Shown here: in pieces, positions 6,011-6,592 of the stretch
How the letters are laid out: every line of letters starts with the position of its first letter
How positions within the stretch are numbered: the stretch's first letter is position 1
Origin: Gammaproteobacteria bacterium
Lineage (GTDB): Bacteria > Pseudomonadota > Gammaproteobacteria > Chromatiales > Chromatiaceae
NCBI GenBank assembly: GCA_019136395.1
Contig: JAGVUH010000096.1
Location: 1 to 6,592, forward strand
Length of the DNA stretch: 6,592 nt
Direction: 5' to 3'
Position numbers and translations under genes: made by a program
The notes under the pieces: model-generated
What the model saw: only the letters and a program-made list of their open reading frames with translations
What the model was told of the DNA's origin: nothing
Database searches by the model: none

Positions 6011-6391
6011 TTACTGAGCGGGCGCCGGGGCGGGCGGGGCGACCGGCGGCGCACCATAGGGGGCCCCATAAGGAGCGCCGTAGGGGGCGCCGTAAGGAGC
6101 GCCATAGCCGTAAGGAGCCCCGTAGCCATAGGGACCATAGCCATAATAATCGTTGTAACGGTTGTAGCCACGGCCCCAGCCGCGGCCGCCGCCACCCATG
6201 TTCATGTTGAAATCACCGTAGGTGTCGGTGTCCCCGAACATGTCATTCATCCAGTTGTTGTTGCCATAGCCCGGGCCACCGCCCCAGGGACCACCGCCCC
6301 AAGGACCCCCACCCCAAAAGGCGCTGGCGGAGAAGGAGACGGCGGACAGGGCCAGGGCCGAAAGGCCAGCGATCTTAGCGATCTTGCTCAT
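6011..6391 (-). CDS. Secreted Gly/Tyr/Pro-rich repeat protein, probable sulfur globule protein
   Basis: Sulfur globule proteins coat the periplasmic sulfur droplets that purple sulfur bacteria form while oxidising sulfide or thiosulfate. The 126-residue product starts with a classic Sec signal peptide: K3 and K6, a hydrophobic stretch, then SFSASA with likely cleavage after A24. The mature part of about 102 residues has 30 Gly, 15 Tyr, 15 Pro and 5 Trp and no Cys. In order it holds three WGGGP units (about 26-40), an Asn/Asp/Met-rich segment ([18 protein letters not shown]), a [18 protein letters not shown] segment, five GAPY units and an Ala/Pro tail. This composition and order resemble the SgpA/SgpB type of Allochromatium vinosum, though it is longer by the C-terminal repeats. 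GAGGAT about 10 bases before the ATG at 6391 is a fair ribosome site. A strong terminator follows, as expected for an abundant structural protein. A generic Gly-rich secreted protein is the alternative. Confidence 0.85.
   Translation of the reverse strand: MSKIAKIAGLSALALSAVSFSASAFWGGGPWGGGPWGGGPGYGNNNWMNDMFGDTDTYGDFNMNMGGGGRGWGRGYNRYNDYYGYGPYGYGAPYGYGAPYGAPYGAPYGAPYGAPPVAPPAPAPAQ
6056..6103 (-). repeat. Four tandem 12-bp units encoding Gly-Ala-Pro-Tyr
   Basis: Four contiguous 12-base units each encode G-A-P-Y on the minus strand. They differ at synonymous positions (GTA or ATA, AGG or GGG, AGC or GGC on the plus strand). A fifth copy (6110-6121) is separated by a Tyr-Gly pair. The synonymous differences suggest selection keeps the peptide repeat, although the near-identity also allows slippage. 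Confidence 0.85.
6272..6316 (-). repeat. Three tandem 15-bp units encoding Trp-Gly-Gly-Gly-Pro
   Basis: Three consecutive 15-base units encode W-G-G-G-P directly after the predicted signal peptide cleavage site. The units differ at a few third-codon positions. They form the Gly/Trp-rich N-terminal part of the mature globule protein. Confidence 0.8.
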
Positions 6392-6592
6392 CAGGAAGAT
6401 ATCCTCGTTCAGGGATGAAGTTTGGGAATGGACCTAACTGCGCCAAGGGGGGGAAACAGGGGCTAGCCATCAAACTTGGGCGGGTTCAAGGTGCGTGGAC
6501 CTCCGTGAAGCAGATCCGACGGACTGCGTGAATCCGTTCGCTCATGATATGGTGAGAAGCCGGGCCTGATGCCCGCACGGGGACTGGACCAG
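6392..6592. other. Upstream region of the globule protein gene, no gene recognised
   Basis: These 201 bases reach the right edge. They should contain the minus-strand promoter of the globule protein gene, but no convincing -35/-10 pair could be picked. TTGAAC (minus strand, plus-strand about 6484-6489) is a possible -35 without a good -10 at the right distance. Short frames on both strands, such as a 39-codon plus-strand frame from 6415, have no recognisable product. A small GC hairpin (CGGGC 6561-6565, GCCCG 6571-6575) has no T tract. Confidence 0.5.

Noticed and set aside
6056..6103. CRISPR-like or other non-coding tandem array.
   Set aside because: The units are 12 bp, contiguous without spacers, in frame and encode a peptide repeat of the globule protein.
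5960..6418. A plus-strand open frame opposite the globule protein gene.
   Set aside because: It is the antisense of a repeat-rich gene with signal peptide, ribosome site and terminator, and its Val/Thr/Ala-rich translation has no recognisable domain.
6484..6546. A 19-codon minus-strand frame starting near 6543 upstream of the globule gene.
   Set aside because: It has no ribosome site and no recognisable sequence; it is likely chance.

Overview
This is a high-GC window with densely packed genes, most consistent with a gammaproteobacterium of the purple sulfur type (Chromatiaceae-like). The best clue is a secreted Gly/Tyr/Pro-rich protein at the right end that looks like a sulfur globule envelope protein. 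The glnE-ilvE-small zinc finger order and the AcnB-type aconitase also fit gammaproteobacteria. The organism assignment is an inference from gene content; there is no rRNA here.

Layout. Positions 1-490 (minus strand) hold the N-terminal part of aconitase B (acnB), which runs off the left edge. A non-coding divergent region follows (about 491-803), with several inverted repeats, a C-rich/G-rich repeat block and a possible -10 box for glnE. A complete plus-strand glnE (804-3716) encodes the two-domain glutamine synthetase adenylyltransferase/deadenylylase. Next comes ilvE (3808-4702), the branched-chain aminotransferase, which is broken: about 13 codons are missing and the reading frame changes near 3955. 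A 63-residue CHCC zinc-finger protein (4738-4929) ends the plus-strand group.

On the minus strand, converging on that group with only 14 bases between stop codons, is a complete metallo-beta-lactamase-fold hydrolase (4944-5912). Upstream of it, in the same direction, is the putative sulfur globule protein gene (6011-6391). The two are separated by a clear minus-strand intrinsic terminator (5938-5971) that ends only about 25 bases before the hydrolase start. The last 200 bases hold no gene I can support and probably carry the promoter of the globule protein gene.

Function. glnE and ilvE link nitrogen-status control of glutamine synthetase to glutamate-dependent branched-chain amino acid synthesis. 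acnB belongs to the TCA/glyoxylate cycle. The globule protein gene points to periplasmic storage of elemental sulfur. I see no phage, transposon, CRISPR or defence system. The most notable items are the damaged ilvE, the tandem-repeat globule protein, the terminator squeezed between it and the hydrolase gene, and the repeat-rich region upstream of glnE.
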